Positions 32,085 through 43,946 are shown, counted from the first letter of the stretch. The stretch: 64,000 bases of DNA from Tremella fuciformis (GCA_032768795.1 CP136492.1:682001-746000); one strand, 5' to 3'. Notes: generated by a model from the sequence alone, not told the origin. Numbers and translations are program-made.

Positions 32085-32578
32085 CTAGAACGAGGCGACC
32101 TGTTTCGGGTCGTCCCTCCCCGCGAAGAACTTGTCGAGGAACGTCTGAGGCGGTGTGGGGTCGTCGTAGCTCTTGAACCAGTGCATGAGGTGGGGCTGTT
32201 GTTAGTCTAGTCTCCTAGCCGCCTGCCCGACAGGGGTGCTCACCTCCTGCTTCCAGCAGTTCATGGTCTCCTGGAACTCCTGCTGATTCTTGTGGAGCAG
32301 CATGTTGATGATGCTCAAGTCGGTGATGTCGCGGTTCTTCTCAAAGTCTTGTCGGATCTTGAGCCGGATCATCGAAGGGGAGATGTTGAGCGCATAGAGG
32401 GAGACGATCTCGGGCGCCTGCCGTCAGCTACACACCGCATACTGATGTCCAGGACAACTGAGAGAAGACGTACGGAGCGGTACCATTGTCTGTAGGCGTC
32501 GATACTTCTTCTCCGGGCCTCTTCGAGTGAGCTGGATTGTGTCGCCAGCTTGGCGAGCCGGGAGGGTATTGTCGTCAT
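32085..32578 (-). CDS. Mitochondrial complex I accessory subunit NDUFA6 (LYR family)
   Basis: Three exons (32578-32474, 32417-32244, 32195-32085) give 129 residues. The N-terminus MTTIPSRLAKLATQSSS is basic and amphipathic as expected for mitochondrial import. The LYR-type segment EARRRSIDAYRQWYRS is joined across the first intron to APEIVSLYALNIS. Then come MIRLKIRQDFEKNRDITD, INMLLHKNQQEFQETMNCW and the end PPQTFLDKFFAGRDDPKQV. Length and segment order match NDUFA6/B14 (fungal 14.8-kDa subunit), an accessory subunit of the matrix arm that pairs with an acyl-carrier protein. Presence of complex I fits an obligately respiring basidiomycete. Confidence 0.9.
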
Positions 32579-33214
32579 TGCGTCGTCGTTGTTACAGAGC
32601 TGTCTTGAATACCTCGAATGCAGCTGCTCAGACTGGTCAGTCTACGATGAGCGGTGACAAAGCTTATTTAGACATCCCCTTTTGCAGCCTGGTCGTTAGG
32701 CGCAAAATCTGGTACCCTGCCTGATTAGTGCGCCTACTTCTCCATCATCACTCCGGGATCTGCCCGGGATCTGTGTTGCCCCCCACCGCTATTTCTCCAC
32801 TCCGCTTGCAATGTCCACATTCTCCACGTAACCAGGTCACAGCCAGACCGGGCCGAATGCCGGCCTACCGACGCGCAGAGCTGAGCTGTCGAACGGTGGA
32901 AAGCCAAGACCAGACGGGTCGGAGTGATCCGTCGCAGGTCTGACAGGGAGATCAGGAGATCAAGCGTACGCAGAGAGGCCGGCCCGGCCACCTAACGCCG
33001 GGCTGGCCAAACTTACGTCCTCTCCTCTCTCCTCTGGGCAAGGGTGCTCCGCGGGGCACTCGCTCTGCTGCGCCGTGCTGCTCGTCACGCTCGCATAGGG
33101 CCGATACGGTGAAAGACCGGCGAGATGAGTCCGGCAGAACAGCGAATGAGATATATGCACTCGTGTCCAGCGTTGTTGGCGCCCTAGCGACTACTCACTG
33201 CTGACCTGCTCGAC
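32579..33214. promoter_or_regulatory. Divergent promoter region, NDUFA6 and transketolase-like gene
   Basis: This 636-base, GC-rich gap separates divergent start codons. No coding region or clear site was recognised. Confidence 0.4.
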
Positions 33215-35702
33215 CATGTCTCCTCCTATAGCAGCGGCCGACACGGCCCCTGGGCACTCGGACGTCCTCGCGTCGAAACCAAAAGTCCCGGCCAAGGCCG
33301 CACCCGTGAGCGAGCACTGGTCTTCGGTCGGTGTAGCTTGACTCACGCTTAGGTGCGCGATGAGCAGCTGGTGGTCAACACCATCCGGGCGTGTGCGGCC
33401 GACCTGTGTCAGCAGTTCAAAGGCGGGCACCCGGGCACCGTCATGGGTGCCGCCACGATCGGCGTGGCGCTGTGGAGGTATGCGATGCGATATAACCCTT
33501 CAAACCCAGACTGGTTTGCGCGCGATCGTGAGTCCCCTCAGGCCTGGCTGTACTGACTGGGCTGATAGCCAGGATTTGTGCTGTCCGTTGGCCATGCCTG
33601 TCTGCTGCAGTACCTCATGCTGCACTTCACCGGCTACGAGGCGTGGACGTTCGATGTCATCAAAGACTACCACGCTGCCAAGTCGCACGTCATGGCCGCT
33701 GGCCACCCCGAGATCGAATACCCCGGTGTGGAGGTGACCACCGGGCCCCTGGGCCAGGGCATCGCCAATGCCGTGGGCATGGCCGCGGCCGGCAAGTCCA
33801 TGGCGGCCCACTACAACAAGGATGGCTTCCTCGTAGTGGAGGGCAAGATCTGGTGTATGACCGGCGATGGGTGTATCCAGGAGGGTGTGGGACAGGAAGG
33901 TGGGCGATCCCCGGTGGAGAATGTCCATGACATGAGGCTGATGAATAGCTCTGTCCATAGCGGGACACTGGGGCCTTGACAACCTGATCATGGTGTACGA
34001 TAACAACCGCGTGACGGTTGACGGGACCATCGATGACTGCTTCACCGACGATACGTCTGCCAAGATGAAGTCGATGAAGTGGCATGTCATCGAGGTGTAT
34101 GACGGCTCGAACGATGTCAGCTATTTGGGCAACTCTGTAACAGAGCTGACGACAGCTTGACGCCATCGTTAAGGCGTTCGACGAGGCCAAGCAGGTCAAG
34201 GGCAAGCCGGTCTTCGTCAACATCCGTACCATCATCGGCATGGCCTCTGCGGCACAGGGCACCAACAAAGTGCACGGTGCGGCCCTCGGACAACCTGACG
34301 TAGATGCAGTCAAGAAGGCTCTCGGGTTCAGCACGGACAAATTCACATGGGAGCAAGTGTCAGATGAGCTGTACGACTACTTCAAAGAGTGCAGGCCCCG
34401 CGGCGAGAAGCTCGAGAAGGATTGGAATGCCATGATGGCAGAATATGGCAAAAAGTACCCGGAAGAGTACAAGGACTTCCAGCGCCGGCTGGCCGGACAG
34501 CTCAAGGAGGGTTGGGAGGATAGGTTACCGAAGAAGCAGCAACTTCCCAGCAAGGATATTGCCACACGCATGGCGAGCAAGATTGCGATTGGCACTCTCG
34601 CGCCGAACGACCCTGCGGTCATGGTTGGCTCAGCGGATATCATGGAATCGTGTCATGTGGACTGGCCAGGCCAGGTCGAATTTCAGAACGTGAGCGAGCT
34701 GCCAGTTTTTCGTAAGGTAGTGCAGCTGACAGCTAGCCGGATCATCATGTCAATGGCGGGACATGGGCAGGACAGCAGATCCGTTACGGCATCCGAGAAC
34801 ACGCCATGGTAGCATTTGCCAACGGTATGGCTGCGTATCACAAGGGAATGTTCCTCCCGCGAGTCTCTTTCTAGGTTTGCCAGGCTAAGCTGACAATGTA
34901 GAATCTGCGCGACTTACCTCATGTTCTGGGCGTATGCGGCTGCAGCAGCCCGAATGGCGTCCCTACAGCACCTCCGGTGGATTGGTGTGGCAACGCATGA
35001 TGGGCTTGGCGTGGGCGAGGATGGTCAGCTTGCATCCCAGTTCGATTGTCGGGTCTAGCTGATAACGCAGGACCTACACATCAGCCGATTGGTCTGCCCA
35101 TGTTCTTCCGCGCGGTGCCGAATATGAACTTCCTCCGACCCGCCGACGCCGAGGAGACCATGGGCGCATACATCACAGCAGTACAGGAGATCGACACCCC
35201 TTCTCTGCTCTCGCTCTCACGCCAGCCTGTTCCCCTCCTTCCTGGCTCGGACCGCACAAAGGTCACTCGCGGAGGATACATCATCCACTCGAACCAGCCC
35301 GGGCAGGCGCCCAAACTCACGCTACTCGCCACCGGCGCGGAGGTGTGGCGCGCAGTCGAAGTCGCCAAACGCCTTCCGTACCCCGTCAACGTCGTCTCCA
35401 TGCCGTCGCTCGCGCACTTTGACCGCCAGTCCCGCGAATACAAGGCGAGCGTGCTCAACCAGCGCTCGAGCTTGCTGTGCTCGATCGAGGTCTACGCGTC
35501 GTTTGGCTGGTCCCGGTATGCCCATGCGGGCTGCCACATGCACACCTTCGGTATGAGTGCGCCGTACAATACGTGCTTTGAGCACTTTGGGTTTGGCGTG
35601 GATAATCTCACCAAGGTCATTGGCGCTTGGGTGGACAGGCAGGGAGGCGAGCTGCCGCCTGTTGGCGAGTACGAGGAGTTGTTGTTGGGCTATGCGCAGT
35701 GA
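33215..35702 (+). CDS. Dihydroxyacetone-synthase-type transketolase
   Basis: This is a thiamine-diphosphate enzyme of the transketolase family. The protein opens MSPPIAAADTAP and continues with REQLVVNTIRACAADL, FKGGHPGTVMGAATIGVALWR, RDRFVLSVGHACLLQYLMLH, GVEVTTGPLGQGIANAVG, the TPP motif GDGCIQEGVGQEAL, GHWGLDNLIMVYDNN, RYGIREHAMVAFANGMAAYHK, THDGLGVGEDGPTHQPI and a transketolase-C domain with YASFGWSRYA. The wording of several blocks (GAATIGVALWRY, GHPEIEYPGVEV, GLDNLIMVYDNN) follows yeast dihydroxyacetone synthase, which transfers a C2 unit from xylulose-5-phosphate to formaldehyde, rather than the housekeeping enzyme. The last residues LLLGYAQ carry no SKL-type peroxisomal signal. The intron at 34859-34901 is GC-AG. 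Substrate is inferred from family only. Confidence 0.85.
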
Positions 35703-37655
35703 GATCTTTAGGGGAGCGCGGACACGTATTGCAAGAAAGTATGCAGTCGTCTTGGTTTATTCAGGCGGCTGTCGTCGCGCAACGAGCTGTGCACGCAACG
35801 GGAGAAGGGTGCATGGTGCAAGTATAAATCTGTGACGTGGACTCATTTTCTCCCCACCGACCCAGCGACTCTCGCAGCGAGATGGCAAGGGAGTCTCTCG
35901 TCCGCGGCAGCACCACTTGGCACCGCCACGCCTAGCACAGGGTGCGTCGCTCGTCGATATCGCAAGGCGAGGTGGCACACCCCTCCAGAAGGGCTCTCGG
36001 TGCCCCAAGCCTCGTCGTCTGAGTATGAGCGAGACGCAACTCGACCAAAGCAGACTCACCAGCACGAGCTGCCTGGCCGCTCGGCTGCGCAGTCGGAGGA
36101 ACCTGTTGGCTTTTAAAGGCTGGGGAGATAGGTGTCGGTGGGACATAAAGAGACTCAGCGGAGGAATGGTACTTGGGTGTTGCAACGGAGCACATGGTGA
36201 ATAAGTATGCGAGCAGGTTCTCGAGGGGGAAGTCAGGTGGGCTGAAGGGGCGTGGTGAGTGAGAGATGACCTCGAAGTAGTCAGTGGGTTATATACTGGT
36301 GAGAGCCTCAAGAGGGCTGGAGGCCTACACGGCCCTGTCCCACCTCCTTTCATTTGCACGGAAAGGAAGGGCTGACGCACGGGTCTCAGCGGGGACGCTA
36401 CGGTTCGCATAACGCGTTGAAGCGCGTAGCACGGTGCCCGTGGAAGTTCCTCCTGTGAGGCGGGCTCCATTTTGAACAGGCATCATTCGTCAGTGGAGTG
36501 CTCGGTCCAGGCGCCCCTCATGTCGAGACGGCGATACCTCCGCATGTACTGTATGTAGAAGACACGACTACTGCCGCCGACATTCGTTAAGCCTATTGAC
36601 TGTTCTTGGCACCAAAGTGGCATGGAGGCTCTTTGCCCTCGTCCGTGTTATGCGACGCTGCACTCAGTTCCGGTATTCAACGCCGCAAAGACTTACCAGC
36701 GGGAGGGCTGAACTCGGGCCGCTGGGCACGAAGTGCCATACAGCACATCGGGCGATGCGCGGGTTCGGTGCCCCAGGCGTCATCTGCACTCAGCGCCGCA
36801 GGCCAGAGGCAAGAGTCCCGCCAACCTTCAACCTCTGCCTCTTTGACAATCACGACTGGGTGGGCTCCCGCCATGTGCTCCCCAGTCGCCTTCTTCCCCA
36901 ACGCGTCATGAAGAGACAAAGTAGGGTTAGACGTCGCCTTGTCTCGAATGTGGTGGAACCGCTCTTCCGCGAGAGTCACCTGCGCAAGGATGGTCATCAT
37001 TTTAAGTACTGGGTGAGTTCTCGACGAGGGGTCAATCGGTCAGAACAGTGGTCAGTGGACAGCTTCTTATCCTTCAGCAACACTGGGGACTCTCGACAGC
37101 ACTGGTTGACGACGCCTCGTCGGCGGCGGTGCTAGTTCCCGTGAGGCCGAAGCACTGGCCTCACGCGCACTTCACAAGAGCAGGATTGGGTAGCTATACC
37201 TCTCGCCTTGAGATGCTGGTCCGCCCGTGCCTACTACGTCGTTCGGCGACGCGTCTCGGACATGCGGCGATACGTACTGTCTCGGCGAGGGTGCTCCTTC
37301 GGGTGTTGTGGGGCACTCGGGACTAAGGCTTCTCCACATCTCCCCTTACTCCGGGCATCCAGCTTATTCCGACGCGCCACATCCCTCACGTCAGATTCAG
37401 TCAGCCATGTGAGTTGGCAGAGAGCGAGATCATCCGTACCGCCTCCTTCTCATGCTGTTGACCAGGTGGACAATCGGACGAGGTCGGTGACAATAGTGAC
37501 TTTGCGATCTGACCCGTTAGTAACTCGACTTGTCGGATTCCGCCGAAGCCGGAATTATCAGGGACGATCATCATCGCTCGCAAGACCACAACCAGATCTA
37601 TATAAAGGTATTCACTCCCTCCTACCCACATTCAGCGCCGAGATAGGATGTCCCG
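35703..37655. other. Gene-free region upstream of the MFS gene
   Basis: About 1.95 kb without a supported gene. A 237-codon minus-strand frame (35757-36470) is Ser/Arg/Pro-rich with no family resemblance or splice logic and is judged a chance frame. The right end carries a TATA-like element before the MFS start. Confidence 0.4.
37599..37607 (+). promoter_or_regulatory. TATA-like element of the MFS transporter gene
   Basis: The sequence TATATAAAG lies about 50 bases before the MFS start codon, in an otherwise GC-rich region. It suggests a short leader and a regulated, TATA-containing promoter. The distance is short, so transcription would start very near the first ATG. Confidence 0.45.
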
Positions 37656-39778
37656 ATGTCGCCGTCTGCCGCACAGATGACTCCCGATGACGCAGGGAAG
37701 GGGACCCTCACCCATCCCCTCCAGCCCGATGTCGAGAAATCTCCCAGGCTGCCCCCCTCGTCCCGCCGCGAGATGAAAGACATGCCGACCGCTCCTGAGG
37801 GCGCCGACTTTCCGCCTTTACGAGCGACGCTGACGTCGATGTCTGCCAGAGAGGCGGCCGTAGCGCTCTCCAACTTTTCCCATTCGCCGCACAACCCGCA
37901 GAACTGGCCGAATGGCAAGAAATGGCGGATCATGCTCACCGTCGCCCTCACGGGCTTCATCAGCACTTGCGGCTCGTCCATCGGTGTACCTGGTATCCAT
38001 GCGGCCATGGCGGACTTTGGCGTCACAAATGAGAAGATTGGCGTGCTGATCACGTCCTTCTACGTCCTCGGCCTTGGGTGAGCTAAGCTTCGTATCTCGA
38101 TAGCGAGGGGATGCTGAAATGTCAGGGTTGGCCCCTTCGTCTTTGCACCGATATCCGAGCTGTACGGCAGGCAAATCGCGTATCTGACCTCTCAAGGGAT
38201 GTACGTGCTGTTTTGCATGGGCACGGCCGTGTCAAACAGGCGAGTAGTTTCCCGCTCAAGTCCTCATGACCCGGTCTGACTGGCAGCATGGCAACCCTCA
38301 TCATCCTGCGATTGTGAGCTAGCACCACAGCACACCGGCGGCTACTGATAACAGCTTCTGCGGCGTCTGCGGATCGGCTGGTCCAGCTCTGGGCGTCGCC
38401 ACCTGTGCCGACGTTTTCAAGCCGTCCGAGCGAGGAAAGCCAATCTCCATCTATGCCATCGGGCCCATGGCCGGACCCGTTCTCGGTTCGATGTTTGGCT
38501 ACTGGATACTGTTTGGGGGCTGGCGATGGCTGTTTGGAGTCATCACCATCCTCGCTGCGATCAACTACGTCTTGCTCCTCCTATTCACGCAGGAAACCTA
38601 CGCTCCGTCCGTTCTCATGATCTTCACAACGAAGTGCCAAGAAGCTAATCCTCAGGGCTATCGAGAAGATCCTGCAGTATCGAGTCAAGCACCCGCTCTC
38701 CGATCCGCATACGTGGCGCGAGAAAATCAGCATATCCCGCATGATACACGATCTCGGCTGGATGAAAGTCATGGTCTCGCGAGACGACGCCAAGGCGACT
38801 TTCGGCCGCGCGTTCAGCCGTCCGCCCAGGTTACTTCTCACCAACCCCGTCTGCTTCATATTCTCGGCGTACTACGCCTACATTTACAGCATCATCTACC
38901 TCTTCCTTGTCTGCGTCCCGCTGCTCTATGGCTCTCCGCCATTTGCGCGAGATGGCCTCTTCTCGTATGGCTGGCCGCAGGCCACCCTGTCGCTTGCCTA
39001 CGTGGGCCTGGGTGCGTTGATGATTCTTTACCTGGATTGACCCTTGCTCATCACCAGCTGTCGGATTTGCCATGGCCGTCATTGTCGCTGCCAATGGCCA
39101 AGACAGGATCTACAGGTACCTCACGAAGCGGAACGGCGTAGGCGGGCAGCCGGAATACCGAGTCAGCTTATGCGCTTCTGCTCTCCGAACAACCGCTCAT
39201 GCAGCAGCTAGTCCTCACGCAGACAGGCATGATCGTCATGCCCATCGGTCTGTTCATCTTCGTTAGTATTGACATTCCATTGACGACGGATCAGCTGACG
39301 CCAAGGGGTGGACGGCTCGAGCAGAGGTGCACTGGATAGCCCCACAGATAGGCCAGGCCATCATCGCCTTTGGCCTCATGCTCGCATTCAACTCGATTCA
39401 GAACTTGTCAGCCAACCCTAGAGCAGCTCGAGTGTGACTGACGGGCAGCATCGTTGACGCCTTCTTCCCGTTCTCGGCAGCGGGCATCGCCTGCGCCACC
39501 GCTGTAAGTCTATGTCTTGTACATCATCCGTGCGATGTCTGAAGCGCAGCTGCGCTCCGTGACCGCTAGTGTATTGCCCATCTTTGCACCGACCATGTTC
39601 ACCAACCTTGGTTGGGGATGGGGTGGGAGTCTCATCGCTCTCATAGCTATCATCGCTATTCCTGCACCGGCCATCGTGAGCACACTGACTTGCATGTTGC
39701 CTGCAGAGCGTGGTACTGATGCTTCAGATGTTCGTCTGGGGTCGAGGGCTACGCGAAAGGTTCAAATTTGAAGGTTGA
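37656..39778 (+). CDS. Major facilitator superfamily transporter, DHA1-like
   Basis: This multi-exon gene encodes a 12-helix proton-coupled drug/polyamine-type transporter of the plasma membrane. A polar cytosolic N-terminus is followed by SPHNPQNWPNGKKWRI, a hallmark of fungal DHA1 transporters, then helix 1 (TVALTGFISTCGSSIGVPG). Later segments are ITSFYVLGLG, PFVFAPISELYGRQ, ATLIILRFFCGVCGSAGP, ADVFKPSERGKPISIYAIGP, GGWRWLFGVITILAAINYVL and FTQETYAP joined to AIEKILQYRVKHP. The second half has YYAYIYSIIYLFLVCVPLLY, MIVMPIGLFIFGWTA, the segment around FNSIQNFIVDAFFPFSAAGIA and a final helix LGWGWGGSLIALIAIIAIP, ending ERFKFEG. The intron 38240-38286 is GC-AG. A short overlapping reading frame starts at an ATG eight bases upstream. 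Substrate cannot be told. Confidence 0.88.
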
Positions 39779-40000
39779 GCAGACTCTGGGGCCAGAGCAA
39801 ACTTTGAGGGATACAATAGCATTGGACATCATAGCATTCAGATGCATTGCATAGCATGGCGGGACCACACGACGCAGCTGAGACAAGTGCTCGCTCGACA
39901 CATTTCCCCCAGATCGAAACAAAAGCACAAGTTTACGAAGTAGGAATAGATATGGATACGCCCGATGTATGTGAGAGAACAAGAGACAGATATACCAGCT
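39779..40000. other. Convergent 3' region
   Basis: A short AT-richer gap between convergent stop codons of the MFS and coiled-coil genes, presumably both 3' ends. Nothing else is seen. Confidence 0.4.
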
Positions 40001-41840
40001 AGAATCGCGCCAACGTCCGACTGCTCGGCGCGCTGGGGAATCCGAGACGCGGTATCGTACCGACCTTCCCGCCTTTCCCGGCGGTGGTCACGACAGGGGA
40101 CAAAGTGAGGGGAATGACGCCGTCCCCGCTCTGCCCATGAGCTGTCTTCCCGAGGTCCTTGAGAGGTAAGAACAACTGACGTTCATGATGGGGTCCCAGG
40201 CGAACGTCGACGGAGCACCCAAGAGCTTCCGCTTCTTCTTCTTTTCCGGCACCTCGACCAGTGTGGCCTCCGATTCTGGTATCTTCTCAATGGTCGAAGT
40301 ACCCTTCTTGACAGGAGAAGCGGATCGACGTTTGCCGTTGTTGACGGTGCTGGAGGCTTCGGCTAGCGGGGCTTTGGTCTTCTTAGCCGCAGCCAACTTC
40401 TCTGCCTTCTTCGTGGTCTTGGCAATGACCTCGGAATCGGAGTCGGAAGTGGGCTCAGCGATCGGTGCAGCCTTGCGTGACTGCTTCTTGGGTATAGGCT
40501 CCTCACTTTCAGATTCCGCGAGCGGGCTTGCCTGACACATGAGCTCAACGTGCCTAGGGACGGAAGAGGCCTACCTTCCGGACCTTGGACTTGGCCGGCA
40601 CTTTGCGAGGACTCGCTCGTTTGGCTGCCGAAGGCGCTTCTTCCGGTGGCACAGACTCGCTCGCTGCCCTGAGAGCTGCTTTGGCTCTCTGCGCCTCTGC
40701 ACGAGCGGTGCCAGCTTGGGCTTTGGCTGTCTCCAGGTCGATCTGGGCATCAGAACAGTGACGCCGGCTCCGAAAGATAAACCCACCTCTATCGACGCCA
40801 AGCGTCTGGGTTCCTCTTGCGCCTCCTTCAACTTGGCTTTCAAGCCCCTTTCCCGGTCCCGACTGGTCTCCTTGAGAGAAGCGAGCTCTTCCTGCACATC
40901 TTGCAGCTCTTCCGTCTTACGGGCTAGCTCGGCTTTCGTGCTCTTCAACGCCAATTGCAACTCTCGCTTTTCCTTGTCGGTAGAGTGATCCTTCGACTTT
41001 TCGTCCCTAAGCCATCCGTCCAGCTCTGAGCGGGCCTCCTTCTCCCTCTCACGCAGGGCAAGAACGGTAGCCTCGAGCTTGTCGACTTTGCTTTGCAGCA
41101 CTGATGACTCGGTGTTGGTCTTTCTGTCTGCAGCACGCTGGTGTGCGAGAGAGGTGTTGGCTTGCGACAAAGATGCCTGCAATCAGAGCTTATTCAGGGT
41201 CACATCGCAAGAGAAGCTCACCTCGAGTTCCTCTAGCTGAGCATCTCTGTCGGCCAGCTGGAGGGCAAGATCGTCTTCCCTGGCTTTGAACAGAGCGAGC
41301 TTGTGATCTCGCATGACTGGCACATCAGACCGCTTTGAGTGAGCCAGGAAGAAGAAACTCACTCCGAGCCTGATCTGCAAGCTGGAGACGGTGTTCCATC
41401 TCCACTACGCGCATCTGTTCTTCTGCCAACGCCAATACCGCTTTTTGCTGTTGCACGAGGGAGTGGGCGTTGAGCTGTACACGTCAGCTGAAACTCATCG
41501 GGCACTTCCATAGCTGACCTCGTCCCTCATGTCATTGCCCTCGACTTTGCACCGAGCCAGCTCCTTCTGAGTCGCGGCGAGAGTCGCCCTGACCTCTGCT
41601 AGCGTTGACTCTAGAGCAGACACCTCGGACCGATGTTTGCGCTGTCCCATCAGCGATCCCGCATGTCCAACCGTCGCGCGTGTTTAGCTATAAGCACGGA
41701 GAGCTCACGCTGTTTGCATGCTCTTTCCGGACGAGCTCCGTCACCTGATTGTGCAAGTTGTTGACTCTTGCTCGAATAGGTCCAGGCGTCTCCGGCATGT
41801 CCTGTATGTCCCACTGACTGGGACCGGCGATGTCTAGCAT
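40001..41840 (-). CDS. Coiled-coil protein with basic, Lys/Ser-rich C-terminus
   Basis: This multi-exon gene starts MLDIAGPSQWDIQDMPETPG, then runs as an almost continuous coiled coil (RARVNNLHNQVTELV, EVSALESTLAEVRATLAATQ, LVQQQKAVLALAEEQM, SKVDKLEATVLALRERE, AELARKTEELQDVQEELAS). The second part is Lys/Ser/Glu-rich with several basic clusters (KAAPIAEPTSDSDSE, KKKKRKLLGAP) that look like nuclear signals. It then has STFAWDPIMN and a short conserved-looking end with GTIPRLGFPSAPSSRTLARF. The last exon junction is uncertain: the obvious intron after DPIMN would be too short, and the alternative frame ends at about 40088. Architecture suggests a chromosome, kinetochore or spindle-associated protein, but I do not recognise a specific family. 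Confidence 0.65.
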
Positions 41841-42229
41841 GGCCGGTGATGAGATCTGTCCGCTGTCTCTTTGCGTTCGAAGTGTGTGGCGATATGTCTA
41901 GGCTTTGCACAAGCGGCTAAGATTATATTCACAGGTCGGAAGTAGCGTAGGGGCAAAGGGCAAGCAAGTGATAGAGACGATTGCAAGATGACTATGGTCG
42001 AAAGAAAGAAAAAGAAGCCGCGCTTTGACCTTCTCGGTGTTTGGCCACTCGCCCCGCCCCGCGCCCCCGGAGTGATCGGCGATCACCGCCCATCACCCCG
42101 CCCTCCTACCTCCACCTCGTATGTCCACCTCCAGTCAGAGCATAATGTAGTCCGGGCCGCCCGATCTTGTATCAGCTTGTCACTGCCTTGCCGAGACCTC
42201 TCACCCGGCTTGCAGTCGTAGAGCGGAAT
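41841..42229. promoter_or_regulatory. Divergent promoter region, coiled-coil gene and conserved nuclear protein gene
   Basis: This 389-base gap separates divergent start codons. It contains a very GC-rich CCCCGCCCC-type stretch (about 42050-42070) and a palindrome at 42072-42086. No coding region is seen. Confidence 0.4.
42072..42086. promoter_or_regulatory. Palindromic element GTGATC-N3-GATCAC
   Basis: Perfect 6-base inverted repeats separated by GGC lie in a divergent promoter beside a C-rich tract. The form fits a dimeric transcription-factor site, but no factor is known to me for this sequence. Confidence 0.3.
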
Positions 42230-43647
42230 ATGGTATCGACGCGGTCGGGAGGTACCAATGGGGCGGCGGAGCATGCTGGCGAGAAGCGCACATCCTCAAA
42301 GTCGCCAGACAAGCGAGCGAAGAGGGCAAAGACAGAAAAGGACGGCAAGCTCGAAACGAACGAGAATGGCGAGGTGACACTGCAAAATGAGGATGCCGGG
42401 AAAGATGGTGTCGAGGACAAGGTGAAAGAGGAGAAGAATGAGAAGCATATCGAGACAGGAGAAGATGATGAGCAAGTGAAGCAGACAGTGCAGGAGCCTT
42501 CGGCTGAGGGTCGCGGGCAAGGGGAACAGAAGCCACAGGGCGATGATCCGACAGAGGAGGCTGAGGCAAAGGTGTGCGATACCGTCTGGGTGATAGAAAT
42601 GCTCGTTAACGATCCAGGCGGCAGACGAACACGTCAAGGAGAAAGAATCGACTCCTGGGGCCGGCGATGCCGAGCCGAAACATGGGACGCTCGAAGCCGG
42701 GCACATCTACTTCATGTACCGCCCAAAGGTGGAGAAAGAAGACGTGCAATCAATCGACGATATATCCAAGTGCATCACCCAGCTTCCGAGAATGAGCAAG
42801 CTGATCGACAGGTTCCATATCCTCTTGATCCCTCAGACGCCGCCACATGACAAAGGGCACTTTCACCGAATTATCAGCGTCGGCAAGAAGAAGATGCCTG
42901 ATCCAGGAGCGAAGCATCAGGTCATCTGGGGCTTGGTGGTGGGTGTGGGAGGGGACAAGTCAGGCCTGAAAGAGGCATTCGGGGCATCGACCTACGAGAC
43001 TAAGACCCAAGGTCAGCTTCATGGTACGCGCGGTTCAGAGCTGATCGGTAGGCACACGGCATCAGCCAGCAGCAAGGCCAGCAGCGCGAGGCCACTATAT
43101 CCTTCATTCGCCACGCGACGAGCTTGCCGAGTCCCCCGAGCACAACCGCCAGCGTGACTTCAAGACGCTGCTCGCGTACGAGATCACCACGCCTGCTCCG
43201 GACGAATTTGGCGAGGTCCAAGAAGAACTCGGTCTGGCCTCGAAAGATGCTGTGGTACTGCAGGTCAAAGACCCGAACGTCGAGTCGGGCGGAAACTTCC
43301 GTGCGCCTCAGCTACCCCATGATAAGCGCGCGACCGTAAGTGTACTGAACGCTGTTCTGCTTGAGGCTGATGTACAGTATCCGGCAAGCTTGCAAGGGCT
43401 TTTTGGTGGCCGACGATGGATCCCGGCAAACCCCACGAAATTCTTGTCGTACGAAGGGACAGAGCTTCTCATCATCTCCTCGCCGCACAAGTTGAACGAG
43501 TCGCTCGGCCAAAATGGCGAAAAGGTCGAGGAGGACCTGGACGACGATGCCAAGCGGGAGCGGGTAGGCATTGATGCAGCGATGAAGGAGCTGGGAATGA
43601 GCGAGAGGGATACGAACTTTGAGGCGCTCGAGGGGGAATGGGCTTGA
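42230..43647 (+). CDS. Conserved fungal protein with acidic N-terminus (function unknown)
   Basis: The likely start is the ATG encoding MVSTRSGGTNGAAEH. The N-terminal 120 residues are Lys/Glu/Asp-rich with KSPDKRAKRAKTEK, a candidate nuclear signal. After an intron the folded part contains EAGHIYFMYRPKVEKEDVQS, IDDISK joined across a GT-AG intron to FHILLIPQTPPHDKGHFHR, VGKKKMPDPGAKHQVIWGLV and FGASTYETKTQ. It then has SPRDELAESPEHNRQ-type text and a C-terminal half with YEITTPAPDEFGEVQEELG, LFGGRRWIPANPTKFLSYEG and ELLIISSPHK. From memory such proteins occur across ascomycetes and basidiomycetes, sometimes annotated as a BTB-domain transcription factor, a name I cannot support from sequence. 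It converges with the IQM-like gene. Confidence 0.7.
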
Positions 43648-43946
43648 GTATCTGGTTTGGATGAGACATTGTACAGGAGCTCGGAGTGATCTCGAGGGTA
43701 GCTGAGGAGCGTGCATGCAGCATAGGCCCGTAAGATGTTGCACAAACAGATAGAAATCACACAAGTGGGGCATACGTTTCGTGAATGTCGTTGTCGGACG
43801 GGATACCGTTCGATCACATCGAGTGTGGTCACACTTCTCGCTCCTCGTCATGATCTCTCAAGCCGCGCTTCGTATCTTCCTTAGTCTCCTCCTTCTCCTC
43901 TCTTCCCATAAGTCTTCGCTCGTATCCCGGAAATCAAGTGAAAGAC
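43648..43946. other. Convergent 3' region
   Basis: A 299-base gap between convergent stop codons; it includes a CT-rich tract near 43880-43915. No gene is seen. Confidence 0.4.

Noticed and set aside
35757..36470. A 237-codon minus-strand frame in the transketolase-MFS gap
   Set aside because: Composition is Arg/Ser/Pro-rich with no motif, no exon logic and no ATG context; judged a chance frame.
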